Source: Stercorarius parasiticus (lineage: Eukaryota > Chordata > Aves > Charadriiformes > Stercorariidae). Taken from it: a stretch of 64,000 nt of DNA. Numbering within the stretch: position 1 is the stretch's first letter; the number at the start of each line of letters is the position of its first letter. The notes under the pieces are model-generated. The model was not told the DNA's origin, did no database searches, and was given only the letters and a program-made list of their open reading frames with translations. Made by a program: the position numbers and the translations under genes. Positions 24,960-47,002 of the stretch are shown piece after piece. The stretch is taken from positions 349,140-413,139 of the forward strand of contig VWZL01001363.1 in NCBI GenBank assembly GCA_013396915.1, read 5' to 3'.

Positions 24960-27900
24960 CCAGAGCATGTTAGCTTAGTTTGCTGCTGCATCTCATTGTG
25001 GTTACATAGGTTCAAGAGTAGGCAGAGCACATTCATACCTGTTGGAAAATATACCTCAGAAATGTCCACAGTAGACCAGAAACTCCAGCACAATACTTTT
25101 TGTCTGTCTTATGTAATGAGGTTATTGACACCTCTTTATTAATAAATCCAAGAAAATCCATTAACCCTTTTTGTCAGAGCCCTAACACGAGAAACTATGT
25201 TTATGCATCATGAATTTTACAGATGTTCACAGTAAAGGCACCACCTTTTATATGATCCAAGTGCCCCTTGAATCCAGCATAGCTCCTATGGGGGTAGTTG
25301 ATCTGCTTCTGGATATCATTGTTTTCACTAAGATAAATAGCTTTAGTAAAATGTCCCATTCAATTCCTGTAGGTTCTTTTCACACTATGGTACTATGTGA
25401 ACACGCGTGCATGTCACTTCCCTTTGTAAAGCTGAAAATTAATCTATTATACTCTATTATATAACAGTTTGGAGAAAGGATGGGAAACTAAGAGAAGTGC
25501 TGCGTTATAAGATATTCTCACTTTTTAAATTTCTCTTCTCCTTTAGGACCATACTTAGGAGGATCACATCATGGTGACTTAGAGAATTGGCAGGGGAGAG
25601 GGAGAGAGAAAGAGGGAGGATTCCCCTCCTCCTTCTCTATTATACCTTTTTAGACCCAAATACCAGTAGTAACTTTTGTGTTCCCTGTGGAGGAGAATCT
25701 GGTTCCATGTCAATAGATTGATATTTAAAACTTTTATTCACTCAAATTAGTGATGAGTGGTCAGTAGACATAGTGAAATGTCTCCTGTAGAGAAAACATG
25801 GTGGTTTCTTAAGAGCTCTCATACCACCTACACTTCTGGCATTTTGGAGTACCCATAGTTTTATGGGAACAAGCTTTTCCAGATATTATCCACCAAACTC
25901 TCTGAGCGCTAAAATTAATAAATAAAAGAAACTTTAAAGAATTATTGAGATTGCAGGATCAACAATTCTAAATTTAAATATGCCTGCACAACTTTAACAG
26001 AAATGTTCTGTAAAAAAAAGAACTTAATCTAAACAAAGTGAATGCCTTTCTCCAGACTCACAGTCCAGTCTGGCTTCTTCCTGACAGAACAGAGTTTGCT
26101 TGTATGGGCCACTGGGATTATTCCCTGTCCTTCTAGATCTCCATCTTATTTAAAGGAGGGAGATTAATGTTACAGGATATTGTTACATTTTTTTTAAAAA
26201 AAGCTAAATTGTATTGTCTTTTAGACCAATTAAAAACATGTTACAAATGAATGGAATGTATTTAAAACTCAGAAACAGATAGAAGTTATTTTTAAGGGGA
26301 TTGTTCAATTTTGGTGAAGTCAAATGCATAACCCTTAATGACACCATGTGTATTCTCTTCTCCCTGGGAGAGCTAAAATAAATATGCTTATGAAGGTACA
26401 GAACATTTTTTCATGCCAGATTGTTGTTAGTTCTTGTGGGGATACAGAAGGATAAAGTCTGATTCCAGGTGTTCTGTGAATTCCAGGCACAATCCGTAAT
26501 GTTAAAATGAAAAGGGCAGCGACAGTAAAAAGTATTAGCACACATGGTCAAGGAGATGATCGCCAGTCCATAACAGACATAATTTTCACTACCTGAAGTT
26601 GCCAACAAGTTGCCCAAAGACACAGAACGAAACTGCTTGCTTAATTTGTAGTGTAACACACTTCAAGTAATTCTTAGGTAAACTAGAAGATTTTTTTGTC
26701 TTCTGGTTTCCATACTGAATTAGGGACTTCTTCTCAGATGGTACTGATAAACTGCCTATATTTCTGTATCATTTTCCAGTCATGGATAAAATCAGCTTTA
26801 CTTTCTTAAACTAAATAGCTTGTATTAATATGACCCTGGAGGATTCCTCTGCAGGAAAAGAGAATATGAAGCCAATGAAATGAAAAGATGCCACCACGGT
26901 ATTTTTAACTTTGCTGTTGTAAGAATGAGTGCAACCACAGTAAGGCTGCTTAAGACAATATGCCAAGATGCGGCATAATGCCTATTCAGAATCCCATCTG
27001 GAATAACATAAAATAATGTGCAGAATTTATTTCTAAAGGACTTGATATAAGATATACCAAGAATTATTGTGATTTAAGAAGTTTCAGGAAAAGATATTAA
27101 AGGAAGAAATTTCAGAACATGGAAGTCTGCTCAAGGAGAAGAGAAAGAGCAAAAGCAATTAACGAAGGCATTAAAGAGTTCAAAAAGATACGAACAAGGG
27201 CCAGGGGAAAATTCCTTTTCTAGAAGGACTTTTCACAGGTAACTGGAGTACAGCTTCAGCTGACAATTGAAATCTCAGTGGAGGAAGTATGTGAATCAAA
27301 CTGAGACGCTCAAGTACAGTAAATTATCACCACCATATGGCATCCTTCTGAGGATTCTGAAGTAAATAAAGTGTGAAATAACAGTCATACACCATTGCAG
27401 GAAATGTTGCTGCAAGGTTTTCTTCCATATTCAAAAAAATATTAATATAGCTTCTGTATTTTCTTTAAACTTGGAGGACTAAGGGATAATCCTCAAACTC
27501 TGAAATAATGCTTAATCATCTAGTAGTCCTAGAAAATAGGATGAAAATGCTCTAATAGAGCCATTACTTTATCTTGCTTTACCTTACTTTAAGTTAGATT
27601 AAAAAGTGAACGTAATTTAAAGTTAGCATAGCATATGTTAACTGAATTAATTTAACTAGCATGGGTTAACTGAGCTGTTAACTAGCTTGCTTACCTAAAT
27701 TCCTGCTTTTGAAAAAGTATGTGATTATGACTTCTACACATTTTTAAGTTGCTTCTTTTTTTTTTAACAAAAGCGGTTACTCTTCAAAGCCTTCAGTAGA
27801 GGACAGTCATGTCTCTCATGATGAATTTGGGAGAATCAGCAGTGTAACAGATGATACTGCCGTTATCAGGTCCTAGGGGGAAGGAGGGAGAGAGAAAAAG

Positions 27901-30900
27901 AGAGATTAGAAACAAAAATAGTAGTGTAGCCTGTAACTTGCTTCTTCCCAGGTAGCTCACCTTATGCCAGAGTGCCAAATAAACATCAACTATTTTTCCT
28001 GTTGCAGACTTATAGCAACTTTCTCCCTCCTTTAAGCACCCTTGAACTTCAACTTGCCACTATGTATAAGGGACAGGGGGACACTTCATGGGCTTTCCAG
28101 AAAAGCACAGTTTGAGTTGTATCAAGTGCATGGCACCTTTTCAAAATACATTTAAGTAGTTGAAATCGTATGCTTGGGTGTCTTTTATTAGTCTTGAGTT
28201 TGCCAGCTTTATTTTTCATTTTATCCTTTTTCCTGAGGCAATGGGTGGCATTACAATGCTAACTACATGTTGGATATCATTAATTTTGCACGTGATCCAC
28301 TTCCACTTCGTGTGCCTTTCTGACATTTTCTAGGATCACCTCTCCTCTTCTTGGTTTGGAAATAGAACAGTAAAATCAAGACATTGCTTCAGGAAGCATT
28401 CACTGATAGGTAGAATCAAGTGAGGTTTCCTACAATGTTTAATAGTTGGCAGATTAATAGTAGGGCAGAATTTGGCCACTGCTGTCCTTATCTGGTAGCA
28501 GCAGTAGTCAAAGATGGGTGCACAGCCACCATACATCTCCTACATGGCTGTTCCTCCCTTCCATGGGGATAACTTCCACAGAAATCTGTGCTTCAGTGTT
28601 CTTAAGGTGTCTCTTCCTCAAATAGGTGATTAACAACTCTTTATTGAACAAGTCAACAAACTCTTGATTTTAATTTGCAGGTGGGGAAGAATTGTGTTGA
28701 AGGTACACCCCTAATTTCTTTAAAACCTTAATTGGTATTGTTGGGTGCACTGATGGCCCCAAAAAAGGAAAGAGAAGGACATGGATAGTACTGGTTAATT
28801 TTACTTTAGCCAGATCATTGTGGTATCTTGGTCTTCAGCTCTTGCTTAGGGCAAATATTCTGTTGCAGTATGTTTTGAGCCTATTCAAAGGGCATAGACC
28901 CTAATACTTTTGTTTCTGGACATTTTTTTTTTCCTGACCTGTTTGCTCTGGCATCTGCTCAGTAATATTACTCTAGCTAGTATCTAATTTAGTTCTCTAC
29001 TGTAGTTGAACCTGTTCGGGTCAGAAGATACAGAAGGTAACTTCTCCTGTATTTTTCCAGAAGGAAGGCTGAAGCATGGTTGATATGGTAAAATTTTCAG
29101 GTCTGTTTATATTAGCATTATCATTTGGTGCAACGTTATCATGTGATGATCTCAGATCCCTGAAGTAATGTCTGTTTTCCCCTTTTCACCTGGAAGGAAA
29201 AAAATAGACTTACGAAGTTTAAACCACAGGGTGTTTTTTTACAGAGTTGATGTAAACAAAACTGTTTGTAGCAGAGCATTGTGAAGTGGAAAGTAAGCTA
29301 ATGAAATGCTTTATTAAGCTGTTCTCCAATTTTAAGCAACCCTGTCTCACCAATCCTAAAAAACCTAAAGCCTAAATACCCCAGTGTATTGCAAAGAGGA
29401 CAACTATTCCCATGGTTCAGGCATAGAGCAGAATTAAATCTTAGCTTGTTATTGATGACCTTTCTGCATTTAGGAAGTCTGAGGAATGTGGATTGCGATT
29501 TTGGACAATTATTGAAATAGTAATAATTTCATGTCGCCCCCATTCTCACAGGTATGTTTTCTATAATCTCCCCTTCATCAAATGTCATGCAATTTTTATA
29601 TTAGGTAAACGTTTCTTTCTTTTTAGTTTCCCACTGAGGCATGTATTCATAGTTTTCAGTTGATCACAACTCTTACTCCTGGATGCAGAGGTTTTCATAA
29701 ATGTTGACATAGTCCCCTGAGTCTGATGCAATTAAACCATTAGTAAATAACTATAGCTTCAGTACGGCAACTGAGTGCATGGTAAAACTTCAAACTTGCC
29801 CCAAGTTTTCTGAAAGAAAAAACGCCAGATAGATAAAGACTTCCAAGCTTTTCACAAAACCTATGGTTTGTATAAACCTCCTGTACCAGCCAAGAAGTAG
29901 AAGAAGAACCTATGTGTTTTCCCTCAGTGATGGTGTGGTCGGATTGAGAAAGGATGCAGGGAAATAGCCTACTCCTTTGACCTTGTCCTGAGAACTTTTT
30001 GTGAAGGTAAGGGATCTTTGGGGTTTCTAAGTTTCAGTGGATGCTGCCAGTACTGGAACACCATTTTGAGATAGGGTTAGATTTTGAGGCCTGAGATTCA
30101 GCTACAGTTCAGCTCTCTGGAACTCTCTGTATCTGAGAGTCATCTAAGCTCCACTTATAGTTAATGGAGAAAAGAGAGAGGCACTTCCAGGGTGCAATTC
30201 ATCTCACCTGGTTTAGACATCTATTTATGGATGAGATGACACATTCCTTAGAAATGCTCATTTATCTTAACTTTGGCAATATCTGCGTGACACCTTTCCT
30301 AGTTAGTGTTGCAATAAAAAATATTTAATCCATCATGGATGGAGAGACTGTAAATGTGTAAATGTTACTGTTGCTTTCATTCTGCTTAATCAAGGAGGAT
30401 TTTACATAATGATGCTTCCTTTTGTAATTATAAATCATAGCTCTTTTGGCACTGATAACATTTTCTTAAACAATACTTAATTATCATTCCTGTTGCCTTG
30501 TTTGAATTATCCCTCTCAATGAATTCTGCTCAGAATTGTTTTAGTAAATGGGCTCTTTCTGAGTAATAAATGTTTGAAACGTGTGCGAATGTAAGAATTA
30601 CTAATGAGTACTATACATTGTCCACCTGTAATAATGTAACCAAATGTTGAGTCCCTAATTTCTGGTTCAGTGATTCTATTCACTACATGCAAACTACTAC
30701 AGAAGTGTTTTTGAGGGTGGTGTAACAGCGTGTGCTTCAAAAGAAATTCATGGTAGTTTTCTAAGCTGCTATTTGTTCTTTTTTCTGAGCTAGCATGAGA
30801 CTTTCCATCTTGTTCTGTTCTTACTTCCTAATCTAGACCAAATTCACTAATATAAGGCACATTTACTATGTATTCTAAGTAGTTTTTTTAAAAAAATTAT

Positions 30901-31536
30901 TTCTCTAAGTATTTTTTTGTCTAAACACATAGTCTAACCCTTGTGCAATTTTATTTGCCTGAAGATCCAGATATATTTTATATTTTGCATTTTATGTTCT
31001 AATTACACTCCACACATAATAATGTAGAGCACCTTTACTTGTCTGCCTCTACATTCCCTCCAAGATCGTGTTCAATATTTCAGCACTCCTAGTTGCTTCA
31101 ATGCTTGCACCAACTTTCAGTAGTCCTATTACATCCACGAACTTTAATAAACAAGCATTTCTAAATTCTTGCTTAATGACTTGTGCTTCTGGCATTCGTT
31201 TACAAATTATTAAATAATCTATTTTCAGTGTGGCCCCTATTTACTTTCATAATACCTAGCATGAAAATTCCTGTTGTATAATATTACAGCCTCCAGACCC
31301 GTTGCTTTTGTTCTGCTATCTGAGTCAAGTCTGATAAACTTGTAGAATACTGTTTGTCCTGTTTACCTGGAAGCCGTCAGAACCACATTGCCTTCAGTTT
31401 TGTAGGTGGTATCTCACACTGAAGGAACCAGAAGTGTATTTTGTGTATGTTTTCTTCTTCGGTTTTGTTCATCGGTGCCCCTGAAATCTTCATGCGAACT
31501 GCTGTTGTTTCTTATAGCATATATCATTAACTCTTG

Positions 31537-31676
31537 ATCCCTGGAGGTATTTAAAAGACGGGTAGACATAGTGCTTAGAGATACGGTTTAGTGAGGGTTT
31601 TGTCAGAGTTAGGTTGATGGTTGGACTAGGTGATCTGAAAGGTCCCTTCCAATCTAGGCGATTCTATGATTCTATA
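31537..31676 (+). mobile_element. CR1 LINE 3'-end fragment, about 140 bp
   Basis: CCCTGGAGGTATTTAAAAG opens the fragment, GGTTGATGGTTGGACTAGG follows, and it ends in the typical CR1 tail GATTCTATGATTCTAT. Only the last part of ORF2 and the short 3' UTR remain. Confidence 0.9.
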
Positions 31677-32474
31677 ACTTTCAATCCTTGCCTACCATCT
31701 TTGGCATCCTTTCTGGCTTTGCAGTGCATTCTGCATTTTTTCCTATAAGGAATGTACTGTGCCTTTTCCCTCCCTGCTGTACTACTGAGTTGTGTGTTTA
31801 CTTGTCTTAGCATCCAGTCTTATTGAAAAGAATTTGTTTCTTCGGACTGCTCAAAGTCCTGTTCAACCTATTCTGCAGGTCCATAACATGCTTGTGGATT
31901 AAGTGGAACTTAATCTCTTCATACTTTGTCAGAGTGCAGATCCTTTTTTCTTTTTCCTAGCTAAATTTTTATTTTACTGTAGTATGGTGGCATCTTTGAG
32001 TGCCTGATAGCAAGTGATCCACCTTTTGATAAGATGGATTGATTTTATCTTTTTGTTGCAGAGAAATCACCTTCTAACTCAAAACTGTTTGTAAGTCACC
32101 TTATAAGCCCCTAAAAAAAAATCCCCCCTACCACAAGAACCCTAAATTCCTATTAATTCTTTTTACCCACAACTATTAGGTTTAACATCAGCATTCATGA
32201 TTATGTTTTGCTTCTGTGACCAAAAAACATGAGAAGGAAATTTTTCTACCTTAGAGAATTCTGGGGGAAATTAGAGCATTTTATGTGTGACTTTTTAAAG
32301 GTTTATGTTTAAAATAGGTATGATCTGTGCGGTAGTCATGCATATGTAGGTTTTATCTGAAGCGTATTTACCACATTGGCATTCCAGGCGGAAAGGAGAA
32401 AAATTAGCATTTTTTTAGCTGGAAGAGGTATTATATATGTAAAAAATAAAACAATACAATATCCTATTTTTGTT

Positions 32475-32502
32475 CTATTATTGTTAGTATTATTATTATT
32501 AC
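32475..32502. repeat. Short ATT microsatellite
   Basis: An interrupted run of TAT/TTA triplets (TATTATTGTTAG then five ATT units). It is a simple repeat with no visible function. Confidence 0.7.
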
Positions 32503-33989
32503 TCTAGTCCAAAACACTCAGTCTGAAACACTCAGGCACATCTTGCAGGCAAGAGTTACATTGATTGCATTTTTTCCCAGGTTAGATGCATGTGCTAGAG
32601 TCCTAGTTCAATGAAACAGGCATATTTTTCTTGAAACGCTGTACCAACAGTTTTCCCAAGTAAAAACCTAATATCCCAGGACTCCTTTTTCCTTCCTCTC
32701 ATGCAAAATATGTTTTTTTAAAAATATCTGATTTCTTTTGAACAAAAAAGGAAATACAGCGCATCTCTGATTTTATTTATTCTTTATGCAATAAGATATA
32801 TTTAGTTTTTGTAATGGGACTCTTTCCTAAAACCTAAAATAATATTTTACTGTTTCTTTTCAGTTTATCTATGCTTTATATTTTGTTTTGTATTGTCTCT
32901 CTGATCAAAATAAGGTTCTACTTCCTCTTTCATTTTTGTAATCCCAAATGATGTGTATATCAATGAAAGTATACCTCAGTTTTTTTCTATATCTAAGAGC
33001 AATGACAAGTACCAGTGTTTAGTATTACACAATTCCTCTTCTCCAGATACAGTATTTCTTGAAAGTAAGTTTCACTCAGTGCTTCTAAGCCTCTAAATGT
33101 GAGTAATGTGTTTGTTTCATTGGAATGAAAATAGGGATAATTACGTTTGCTTGTAATGCATCTTATATAGTGAGATCTCTCTGTCTTTACTAATCCCAGA
33201 AATTGTAATCTGTTCTTCGCAATTACTCACAATTTACGTTTTGTTCGTGTAATGAGAAAATATTTTTTTCTTATAATTCGTGCATTTGTTTTGTACACAT
33301 ATATTTATATCTCTGTACTGAAACTCCTACGGTACAACATTTTAAAGTACACAGTATAAATCTCGGCAGCAGGAAATCTTAGTAAAACAACTGACTGTAT
33401 AATCCATCTGGTTTGACCAGTTCTCATTCATTAGGAGTCTCTTATGATCAACATCTGGTAGGATTAGACTGCCCTGAACAACAAGGATTTAGCTTGCAGT
33501 ACTTACATGCAGCTTTAGTGAACCAAAAGGTCATCAGAAATATCTGTTAAAAGCAAAGTAGTATGATTAATCTAAAAAATGTTACATTTATTTTGTAACT
33601 GTCAGAGTTAGAATTAAGTGAATGAGCTGTACCTTTAACCATATAATCTGAAACCTAGTTTGAACTGTTGATCAGTGGAGACCCCTGAATCTAAACTATC
33701 ATCATTAGATTCACAATTCATCAGGAGTATCTCCTTTCTTTGCTATTTTCCTGGGAAAAAAAGGATAAATTTGGCTTGATAAAAATGAAATATCATGGTC
33801 AAATGGATGCTAGCTACTTACTATTGGTGAGCAGGTGCTTGTGCTAATAATCCCACTGAAGTTAGCAATATCTGTTCAGCTAAAACAAAATCAATATGCG
33901 TGCAACTTTTGTATCCTTGTGAGGTAGGGGATCATTTATATTGGTAGGCAGAAAATCATCATACAGAGATCATATAGGAAGTAAAAACC

Positions 33990-34560
33990 AAAATTCAGTG
34001 TCAGAGGACCAAAAGCCCTTTCTGACCATCCCCATGACCCAGGACCCTGTTTCAGCTCAGCCTGGTGCCGTCAGTCCCTGTCCCAGCGATGCTGTGGGAG
34101 TGCTGCTCGCTTGCTCTCCATCACAGCCGTGCCTGGCATAGACCCTGTTGGTTTGGACCCATTTCCTGGCTTGTCTTCAGACCTGTCTTGTCCATACGGA
34201 CATGCCCAGCAAACATGGGACTGTGTCTGACCCTGGTTATTCTCACCAGACCCGATCCTTGTGGATGGACTTCCCAGCTTTACTCTGGGCCTGCCTTATT
34301 GCTGTGAACTTGCCTGGAGGTGTAGCCTCATGGCTGAAACTGGCAGTTTTCTCCAAGCCTGTCCTGCTCCCCTCACTGGGGTGCTGGCTGGTGAGGTCCC
34401 TGGTCTGGGGACTGTGTTATTGCATTCGTGTTCCTCTTCCTTAGGGAGCAGCTGGCCCATACTGCTACCCAACATTCCCTTCCTCTCCTTAAACCTACAG
34501 CCATCCTTGATACAGACCACAAGAGTGTTGCAGTTGGGTCTTGTCTAGACTCGTATCTTT
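33990..34560. other. Unassigned GC-rich segment in the long intron
   Basis: About 570 bases stand out from the AT-rich intron by a much higher G+C content. Several overlapping open frames occur on the plus strand (34065-34307, 34148-34444, 34261-34548) and two on the minus strand. None has a recognisable domain, and the presence of open frames in several phases suggests composition and not coding. Loosely repeated pieces such as TGTCTTGTCCATACGG and CTTGTCTTCAGACCTG hint at a decayed repeat. It could be an unrecognised transposon fragment. Confidence 0.35.
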
Positions 34561-37500
34561 TTTTACAGGCCATTTAGTCATTCTGTCTACTCTCTCAGTT
34601 TGCTAGAGATTAAAGAAATTAATTTCTTCCTTGGCAATACAAGTTCTTGGATCCTCAAACCCCCCTGTATTTCTTCCTTCACAGGTGCAGGGTCAGGGAC
34701 TTTTTTGTTTGCCTCTCAAACATCACTGAATTTGATACCGCAACAATGAGGTAGGCAAGTATTGCTGCCATCCACTTCACAGAAAAAAAAGATACAGCCA
34801 GACTTGGTAGCAAACTTTAAAATCTTATTTCAGTGATATGAGCTGTATCACAGAGAAGCTCTGGCAGAATGAGGGGTAAAAGGTGATTCTCTTGCTCCCC
34901 ATCTTCTCTTGTGCCTCAAGCACAAGGGCCATCCTTTTCTTCCTGCAACTGCGTCTCTTACACATGATACAAACCCTTCAGTTTTTGGAGTTTGCTCCTG
35001 GGTGGACATATTTGCACGCCAGTAATTTTTGAAGCTGACCACACGTAGATCTATTGAATATGTAGTACGGTGAAATACTGACTTCATCTAGCTTTGTACG
35101 CAGAGCAGTGTAAAAGCATTCTTATTTTGCCACAAGTGAAGGACTAGGGTCTCTAAGCAGTAATTTGGGAAACCTTCCAGGTTTATTGATGATCAGGTCT
35201 GGTAATTCCTGTGTTGGGAAAATGAAATGTTGGTGTCTTTAAAGTGCATAAAATTTGTACGAACAGACATAGAGCTACAACCTTCATCAAATTGTTGACA
35301 AGGGACTAAAACCACATGGAATTATACTACTTCTGTATTATAAGTCAGTGCAAGATTTGCTTAGGAACTGCAGATTCCCACCAGAGTTTAGAGCAGTTTT
35401 GTTACGACTTTCTACAGCAGCTTCCTCCAGTTGAAATTATCCTGTTCTACACAATAAAGAAGCAGAAGTATACTAGTTTACAATTTTCTTTACTCAAGAG
35501 TTGGTGGAATGAAAGAATTACTGCTGAGCTCCAAAGCTGCTTGTACCACTGGTGATATGCTTCCCAGAACCGCAAGCATCTGCTAAAACAAAACATGCAG
35601 CATTTTGTATTCTGTGTTTCACACTTTTAATCTAAAATTTCAACATTTGCTACAGGAATTAGCAACTCTAGAACTGGAGGTGAGGCTTTGCAAATTCTGA
35701 TGTTGGACCCAAATCCAAATCAGAAGATTCTGTAGTTAAATCATCTGAAAGAAGTGAAGAATTTCTGTAGGAAGGACCCCACAAGTGTCAATTCTGTGAG
35801 ATATTTGGAATATTTAAAAAGAAAACACTCAGTCTGACGATGGAAATAGGAAGCAAAGACTGGAAAATGCAGTGAAAATACCCCCAGATCAGGCACAAGA
35901 TGAGATGTGTCAGACTAGTGGTCATAGCATTGAAAGGGGAAAAAATGCATTGTCGTCTAGAAAAACAATCTAAACCTTCTAAATTCTTATAAAGCTCCTA
36001 ATATCTTGCTGTGATAATGGGGAAGAAATACCTTTCTTTTGGCAAAATCTCCACAACAGATGCATCTGAAATACATCCAATATCTGATTGTGGAGGCTTC
36101 CAACTTCTCTGGCACCAAATCTAATAAGGTGTGTCTTTTGGGAGGTAAATCAGTAGTTCTAAGAGCTCTGAAAGGGGCAGAGTATTGGGCTTCTAGGAGA
36201 TGGGGCAGGCGATTGTCAAAGAAATTTCTCAGTGTCTGAATTTAAGTGTTGCTCACAAAGAAATTCCTATTGTCGCTCAGAAAAAAAGTCATATGCAGTT
36301 GAATAGCTCAATTCCAGAGTTCATGAACAAGTTCTGAAGGGAAGGAATCACAGCAAGTCAGTAGACAGTCTGTGTAATTTTTATAATCGTCAGCCTTGTG
36401 CCCTCCACTGAAGCCTTTCTATAAGTGTTAGCCTATTTTAATAATATTTAATGTGTGTTTTTTATCACTTTTCTCATGATAATAATGGTCTAATTTGACT
36501 ACACAGTATTTGGTGAATCAGCTGTTTTCTACTCAGATCAGCTGAGTACTGTTAATCTAGTCTCTCTGAGATTAAAAGAATGACTAGAAATGGCTCCAGA
36601 AAAAAATCAACAAAATATCAGAAAAGCAAACCTGCAACTAAAAAAAATTATGATTTTACAGAAGAAAGTAAGACAGTATGGGGTAGAACCTTATGACAAG
36701 TTGTTTGCCTTTGGAAAGTACAGTGCTGTTAGCTAAGGAAAATTTTACTTTTTCTGAGTAACATATGATAGTTTTAATGAAATTTTGTACTAGATAGAAG
36801 AATTTTGGACATTAGCTAAACTGTGGTCAAGAGAGGTCTATTTTCTTTTGTTATCTCTGATTGTTTATTTCAGAAAGGCAATTTTTCTTTCTATAAAGAA
36901 CTGTATCGTAAGGAGCAATTAATGGCGTTGCTGGAGCTAAAATAGCAATCATTCATTTCACTAGTATACTAGCAGGAAAAGGGGTCATTACTGATCTTTT
37001 TTTGTCAGTGAATACGTTTTCACAGAATGGTCTTAAAAACTGATTATAACATCACAAAAGGATGAAGGATAGAACTCAGATCTTGGGGGACTGACCATTC
37101 TGACTCTTATTTCTTTAAAATAACATAAGTTTTAATAAAAAAAACCCCTATCTGTCCACTTATTTTAGTTATTGTAAAAGGTTATAATGTAAAAATATGT
37201 CTTAGTAATTTTAAGGCATGACTAAAAGGGATAAGATGAAGCAGCGGCCATGAAAAGAAGTAATTAAGCCAGCGAGTGTGGTTATGATCTTCAGGAAATA
37301 CTACATTGGCCAACCAAGAAACTTGGCAAAACCAACTTAAAGGGAACAGCAAAAAAATAGAATGCTGTTTGAGGGTTAATTAATGTAATTGCTACATTGC
37401 AGGAACTAGATTATGCTTTTTTGCCTTGAAGAAGTTTGAAAAAGTGCAAAGATAAGTACAAAGGAACAAGTGTTCCTCTTTTTTACCAAAACCTGTTTTG

Positions 37501-39076
37501 CTATTTAAAACAGATAAGCAATATACCAAAAAAAAAAATATTTGTTGCATGGTAAACATAGCATGAAATACACCCAACTAACCCACTAACACGCATAGAT
37601 TGGGAGGATGCTCACAAACATATATTAAAGAAAGGCTGAAGGATTACTGAAGAGATGAGGTTGTCTTGAAAGTAAAGCTGCCAGCAGAATGCAGAAGTCT
37701 CACCTGTGACCTTTCATATCTCATTGCATCCCCTTGCTTTTAGGCATGAGTGTGATAGACTTTCAGTAGAGGAAATTTAGCAATAGCTGGGTCTTATTTT
37801 TGCATGGATAAAATGTGTTCTCATTATATAAACTTCAGTTCAATTCAAATGAAGAAGTTCCTACTCCTGAAGGACAGATATCACTTCCTCTTCTTTTCTT
37901 GGCTGTGCCACTTGTATCAAACATTTCCACATTGTTTTGAATGGACTGTGCTTCGCTTTCAAAGGAAGTCAAGGAAAAGGAGAGTTAGGAGGGAGATTTA
38001 AAAGATGTAATTCCAGCAAGCCATACAGAGGGTCATTGGAAAGCATCTGTGTATGATTTATAGAAGTCTAAATTTTCCTGTTTAATATCACATTCATTTC
38101 TCTTCCATGTATTGTATTTTCTGTACTTCCATTTGAGATACCTGTTTTACACAGTGATTTGCTTCTCCTATTTCTGTTATAACAAACAAATAAAAAAGAC
38201 AGTCAGTGCAATGAATGTGATCATAATTTAATTAAATTAAAATCAGAGTTATGCTCTCTTCATTTCATTCTGTAACCACATTATGACCAGGTAAAATTAT
38301 TTTTGCTCATCTGTTATGAGTAGTAACTCTGTTTTTGCAGGCATGTGGCTGGAGGAAAACCAGCAGGGATTAAGACAAAAAACCTTGAAGTACTTATATG
38401 GAAAAAAACCCCTAAATCTGTAAACCAGATTGCTTTGTATGTTATCTGGCTTCTTTGTGCTATTAGGCAGCTCAGAGAGGACAGACTCTTGCCACTGTAA
38501 ACAAACAGGTGAGAAATTCTGTTGGTGCATGGTTGCGTGCACCACCTTTAAGGAAACCATACCACGCGCTGCCCTGTGCAGCAAGACCCATGCTCTGAGG
38601 GAGGAGGAGGGCACAGAGGAGTTCATAAAGATTTACCAATCCCTAACTGACGTAAGCTAAGCTCTGCTGATTCATGCTAGGACCGTCTGACAGTGGTTTC
38701 AAATCAGTCCTCAGCACTGAGAATATGTAAGTTTCCTTGATGAGCCTCAAACATCACTTTGGCTACAAGACAGCTCTTGGTCTCAACAGCACTGTAAATA
38801 GGCAAGGATTGTCCATCCCCATGATGCAAAGTGGGAGCCCACTGTGACCTTTTCGTCACACATAGTAAAGCTCTTGACGTAGTGCACCTATTGATAGTAG
38901 ATTATGGTCGTAAAAGAATAGTGCCTTGATCAGATTTTAGGCGAAATGGAAAAAAATACGTGGGTGCGTATATCATCGTCGAGATCATTGCTTGTCGTTA
39001 CAGTGATAAATATAGTCCATCTGCTTCCTCCTCACTGAGTCTCAGTTCACTAATTTGCCTTTTTCTCAACTTCTGA

Positions 39077-46369
<7,293 letters not shown>

Positions 46370-46435
46370 GGTAACGATGTTCGGATAATCCTTGGCCAGT
46401 TTGATGAGGAAATGGCTGTGAAAGTTTTCTGCTGT
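46370..46435 (+). CDS. GABBR2: GABBR2 internal exon (Venus-flytrap domain, GNDVRIILG exon)
   Basis: A 66-base exon encodes 22 residues, starting [16 protein letters not shown] and ending VKVFCC, equivalent to about human residues 245-266. The two terminal cysteines correspond to human Cys265 and Cys266, which pair with Cys302 and Cys237 respectively in the known structure; both partners are conserved here. Mammals read FDQNMAAKVFCC, so three residues in this short stretch differ. The acceptor is AATCTGCAG before 46370 and the donor TGT|GTAAGT at 46435/46436, both phase 0. Confidence 0.96.
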
Positions 46436-47002
46436 GTAAGTAAATATATTTAATTGCATATCAGAATAAAGAATGAGTTACATTTGAATAAAAAGCACAT
46501 TTGACCATAAACATTTCTTTATGGGGTTCAGCTCTGTCAAGGTTCATATCCTCAAGAGAGGTTACACATGCTTAGCTCCATTTCTGTTTCAATGAAATAC
46601 TTTGTACTTGACTTCAGTGGAATTTAGGCATGGACTGCATGGTTAGCTTCTTCTGATTGCTTTCCTGTAGTGGAATTAAATACCAAATTGAGCTTGAGCA
46701 TTTCTCTTCATGTCAGATCTAGGGAAACACTTATATAGGCAGCAGCAGATACAGAGAACTGCAAGATTTGAATCTTGTCCAAGGGTTGTGTTCTGGTGGT
46801 AATGTCTGCGTGTATGCGGTTTTGCATGTTTTGCTTTGAAAGAATAAGAAATTCAACCAGTTCCTATACATGCTAACTAAGCAACCCTAATTATTTCTGC
46901 TACTCAAAATGTTGCTAATCGTACAGTTGTCATTCACTTCTGACTGCTGTATGTTTTACACAAAAGCAAATGTTAGTTTGTAAAACAACGGTTTTTGAAT
47001 TA

